DNA of 64,000 bases from Oscillospiraceae bacterium. GTDB lineage: Bacteria > Bacillota > Clostridia > Oscillospirales > Ruminococcaceae. Below, one piece after another: positions 61,481 to 64,000 of the stretch. The translations under genes were made by a program, and so were the position numbers. The DNA is taken from positions 558,001 through 622,000 of the forward strand of contig CP107210.1 in NCBI GenBank assembly GCA_025757985.1, read 5' to 3'. A model generated the notes under the pieces. That model was given only the letters and a program-made list of their open reading frames with translations. It searched no databases and was not told the DNA's origin. Positions within the stretch are counted from its first letter, which is position 1, and each line of letters begins with the position of its first letter.

Positions 61481-62665
61481 TTACTGCAGGGTGGTGGGCC
61501 GGGTAATATAAATCAGGTTTGTGTCGGCTATAAAGGTCTGGAAGTTATACAGCACGAGTACCTCATCGTAGCCCTCTTTTTCAATCGTAGAATCAAGGCC
61601 GTACTTGAAGTTGCGGAAATCCACCACGCCGATCTTGGCGTAGTTGGCGGTCAGATAGGGGATAAAGCTGTTGGCGTAGCTGTCCTTCACAACCAGAATA
61701 CTGCCTGTCCCGTTGCCCTCGATGGTCGAGTAGCCGTTGTTGCCGTCCAGAAACGCCGCGTATTTGTCGCGGGTCGCAAACTTGTCGGCGTTGATCAGGT
61801 TTTCGGTTCGTTCCGGCTCATAGGCGGCCTCGCCTGTGATCTTATAGATCGTCATCAGGTTGTCAAGCGGGTAGTAGGTGATCGTGTCGTCCTCCACATT
61901 CCAAAGGCGGGTAGCGGAGTAATGGGTTCCCTCAAAGCCGGTCACAGTCGCACCCTCATGGGCATCGCGGTCAAAGGGCGTCAGCCCCTTCTGTGCGCAG
62001 AATGCCTCATACGCGCGGTAGGCACCGTTGGGCGTCCAGTGGTGGTCTGTCTTGAAATACAGATACTCGTCCTTGCGCGCTGCAAACAGTTCGCGCAGGT
62101 CGATGATTCCTGCGCTCTGGCCGACTTTGGCAAAAATATCATCGAGCATCGCGTTTTCATCCACCATCGGTGCGCCTGCGGGCAGTTCCTCCGGGTAGAT
62201 GACGCTGGCCGATGGAGCCAGCAGGAAGGTAACCTTGCCGGGGTGATTGGCAGCAAACTCACTGACGGCCGCGATGTTTTTGTTCAGCTGCTTTTCCGTT
62301 GCATCGTCCACTGTGAACAGCTTTGTAAACATCCAGCGGTCCTTGCCCAGCAGGATACCGCCCTCCTCAGCCTTGCGGAAGAGAATCTCGTCTGCGGCAC
62401 GCTGGGTGTTGACCGCCGCATCACGGAAGGAGAACTGATCCTGCATCCAGCGGGAAAAGCCGCTCTGCCAGCTTCCGTCCAGCAATGCACTGACACTGAA
62501 TGCAGGGAACTGTGCGGCCTTGCGGTTTTCCAGCTCAAGCTGCTCCCGCTTGGGCCACAGCATATTCACAGCCGAAAAGCCGAACAGCAGCACAGCGCAG
62601 AGGACGAGCAGCGGAAAGCCCACGCGGCGCCTGCCGCCGCCCTTGCGGTATATGACCTTTGACAT
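61481..62665 (-). CDS. DHHW family protein (AlgX/AlgJ-like), secreted or membrane-anchored
   Basis: 394 residues: basic N-terminus, one membrane helix (~17-38, VGFPLLVLCAVLLFGFSAVNML) and an extracellular SGNH-like domain. Marks: FSFRDAAVNTQRAADEILF, GKDRWMFTKLF, the catalytic-type TDHHWTPNGAY and KDSYANSFIPYL. DHHW proteins pair with MBOAT proteins to O-acetylate or otherwise acylate extracellular polysaccharide, and an MBOAT gene lies 16 bp upstream on the same strand. ATG 62665 with GAGGAGGAA; the longer frame upstream runs into the MBOAT gene. Confidence 0.85.
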   Translation of the reverse strand: MSKVIYRKGGGRRRVGFPLLVLCAVLLFGFSAVNMLWPKREQLELENRKAAQFPAFSVSALLDGSWQSGFSRWMQDQFSFRDAAVNTQRAADEILFRKAEEGGILLGKDRWMFTKLFTVDDATEKQLNKNIAAVSEFAANHPGKVTFLLAPSASVIYPEELPAGAPMVDENAMLDDIFAKVGQSAGIIDLRELFAARKDEYLYFKTDHHWTPNGAYRAYEAFCAQKGLTPFDRDAHEGATVTGFEGTHYSATRLWNVEDDTITYYPLDNLMTIYKITGEAAYEPERTENLINADKFATRDKYAAFLDGNNGYSTIEGNGTGSILVVKDSYANSFIPYLTANYAKIGVVDFRNFKYGLDSTIEKEGYDEVLVLYNFQTFIADTNLIYITRPTTLQ

Positions 62666-62681
62666 ACAGCAGTTCCTCCTC

Positions 62682-64000
62682 TCAGAAATTGGCATACAGC
62701 GCTGTTGCGTTGGTGGCAGCCACCACATAGCAGACGCACAGCACCAGCAGCAGGGTAAACACAAGAAGCTTGGCTACCGTGTTCCGGCTGATCTTATCCC
62801 AGAGCCGCCGCGGCAGCGCAGACGAGCAGACGCAGCCCAGCGCCAGCAGCACGCCGTAGTTGCGCAGACTATACACAGCGGAGATACCGCCCTGCGGCAC
62901 AAACAGCTTTTGCAGCAGCAGTCCCAGCGGTGCACCGGGCTGGTTGGCTGTAAAAAGACCCCAGCCCAGCACGACAAAGAACAAGGTGTAAAGATGCGGC
63001 CAGACCTTGCCCTTTTTCAGGTATTTGAGCAGGAAGGTCTTTTCGATCGTCAGCAGCACAAAGTAGTAGAGCCCCCAAGCAATGAAGTTCCAGCTTGCAC
63101 CGTGCCAGATGCCGGTAGCAGCCCAGACAAGGAACATATTGAACAGCTGCCGCGCCTGCCCCTTTCGGTTACCACCCAGCGGGATATAGATGTAATCCCG
63201 GAACCACCCCGACAGGGTGATATGCCAGCGCCGCCAGAACTCGGTAATGCTGCCCGAGATATAGGGCAGGTCAAAGTTGGCAGGGCAGTCAAAGCCGAGC
63301 AGCGCCGCCAGACCGTTACTCATCTCACTGTAGCCGGCAAAGTCAAAGTATAGTTGCAGGCTGTAGGCCAAAATCCCCAGCCAGGCCAGCGGGGTGGAGA
63401 CATTGGCCAGCCCCACACCGCCTGCGCCGATGATGCCGGTCCACAGCGCACCGATAGAATCCGCCAGAATGACCTTTTTGGCCAGACCAAAGACAAACAG
63501 CTCGGCACCGCGCTGCGCCTTTTCCATCGTGCAGCGGTTTTTGCTGTCATGGAGTTGATCCGCCATCTCACGGTATTTGACGATAGGCCCGACGATCAGC
63601 TGCGGGAAGAACAGCACATACACGGCAAAGGTCAGCGGATTTCTTTCCGGTTCGATCTTGCCGGTGTAGACATCTGCCTCATAGCTGATGATCTTGAAGA
63701 TATAGTAGCTGATGCCCAGCGGCAGCACCGTACCGATGTTGAGCGCTGCGATCCCCAAGTGGCCGATCTGATTCAGCGTGTCGATCAGGAAGTTGGCATA
63801 CTTAAAATACACCAGCACCCCAAGGTTGACCAGCACCGCCGCCAGCGGCAGCAGCCCGCGCAGCGTTGTTCTGGCCCGGGCCGTCAGCAGGCCCCACAGA
63901 TAGTTGAATGCGATCAGAATCGCAATCAACGGCAGAAATGCAACGCCGGTCCAGCAGTAGAACAGCAGGCTCTCCGCCAGCAGCACTGCATTTTTGGCAC
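62682..64000 (-). CDS. MBOAT family O-acyltransferase (5' truncated by window edge)
   Basis: The C-terminal ~440 residues are present; the frame is open to the window edge, so the start lies outside. Polytopic acyltransferase of the AlgI/DltB type: LPLGISYYIFKIISYEADVY, VLFFPQLIVGPIVKY, YSLQLYFDFAGYSEM, FWRRWHITLSGWFRDYIYIPLGGN and the catalytic-His segment TGIWHGASWNFIAWG. With the DHHW gene downstream it should form an exopolysaccharide/wall-glycan acyl-transfer pair (AlgI-AlgJ/X-like). It is clearly different in sequence from the MBOAT gene at 15504. Confidence 0.92.
   Translation of the reverse strand, partial: AKNAVLLAESLLFYCWTGVAFLPLIAILIAFNYLWGLLTARARTTLRGLLPLAAVLVNLGVLVYFKYANFLIDTLNQIGHLGIAALNIGTVLPLGISYYIFKIISYEADVYTGKIEPERNPLTFAVYVLFFPQLIVGPIVKYREMADQLHDSKNRCTMEKAQRGAELFVFGLAKKVILADSIGALWTGIIGAGGVGLANVSTPLAWLGILAYSLQLYFDFAGYSEMSNGLAALLGFDCPANFDLPYISGSITEFWRRWHITLSGWFRDYIYIPLGGNRKGQARQLFNMFLVWAATGIWHGASWNFIAWGLYYFVLLTIEKTFLLKYLKKGKVWPHLYTLFFVVLGWGLFTANQPGAPLGLLLQKLFVPQGGISAVYSLRNYGVLLALGCVCSSALPRRLWDKISRNTVAKLLVFTLLLVLCVCYVVAATNATALYANF

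Noticed and set aside
1..64000. CRISPR arrays, prophage genes or IS transposases
   Set aside because: No regular direct repeats with unique spacers and no transposase, integrase or phage structural motifs were found on either strand.

Overview
The window is a GC-rich, gene-dense chromosomal segment from a spore-forming, Gram-positive anaerobe. It most resembles the Oscillospirales (Ruminococcaceae, the Gemmiger/Subdoligranulum/Faecalibacterium neighbourhood). This is inferred from gene content: clostridial SipL/SpoIVA/SpoVM/BofA and GerA-type spore genes, a biotin-dependent carboxyltransferase set, DUF4250 and DUF4363 proteins, and the order prpC-prkC-rsgA-thiN-spoVM. Housekeeping promoters are strikingly uniform: TTGCAT or TTGACA, a 17-bp spacer, then TATAAT or TATACT. 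No phage, IS transposase or CRISPR array is visible. The only mobile-like item is a 172-bp MITE-like palindromic element.

Layout: 1-1581 end of a spermidine/putrescine ABC transporter (potC, potD). 1602-5359 acyl-ACP thioesterase, TraX-like protein and a two-component system. 5360-5703 a promoter/operator/terminator cassette without a convincing gene. 5704-13989 ftsK/spoIIIE, a ComEC-like metallo-hydrolase, and a metF/metH one-carbon set with the MetH reactivation domain on its own gene. 14068-20042 a Dlt-like operon (SGNH protein, MBOAT, adenylating ligase, PLP decarboxylase, carrier protein). 20053-24408 SRP RNA, dnaX, ybaB, recR, smpB, tmRNA and two tandem tRNA-Pro genes. 24410-28638 SDR, MATE pump behind an attenuator-like hairpin, ATP-grasp enzyme, DUF4250, rpmB. 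28732-33010 M50 protease, scpAB, DUF2953, gerW, rluB. 33048-36353 a carboxyltransferase, biotin carrier and 5S-like set. 36408-48648 a long housekeeping run (yicC, remA, gmk, priA, def, fmt, rsmB, rlmN, prpC, prkC, rsgA, thiN, spoVM). 48677-52661 sipL, spoIVA, yaaL, bofA and RNase P RNA. 52773-57035 aminotransferase, fused secDF and nrdR. 57015-61435 a yetF/DUF4363 pair divergent from a gerA-type germinant receptor operon. 61481-64000 a DHHW protein and an MBOAT acyltransferase running off the end.

The most interesting system is the Dlt-like operon. A DapDC/LysA-fold PLP decarboxylase sits, translationally coupled, between the ligase and the carrier protein. Ligase + PLP decarboxylase + carrier triads are known from butirosin biosynthesis (BtrJ/BtrK/BtrI), where an aminoacyl thioester is decarboxylated on the carrier. 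The ligase also has Ser where Bacillus DltA has the Cys tied to D-alanine selection. The operon may therefore decorate a wall polymer with a decarboxylated amino acid rather than D-alanine. This is a hypothesis.

Six conserved genes (yicC, remA, priA, spoIVA, secDF, gerAA) plus yetF are split by single-base changes, almost all +1 insertions and often in homopolymers, clustered at 37.1-39.3 kb and 50.9-58.5 kb. That looks like sequencing or assembly error rather than gene decay. These genes are annotated as single loci with the positions of the shifts.
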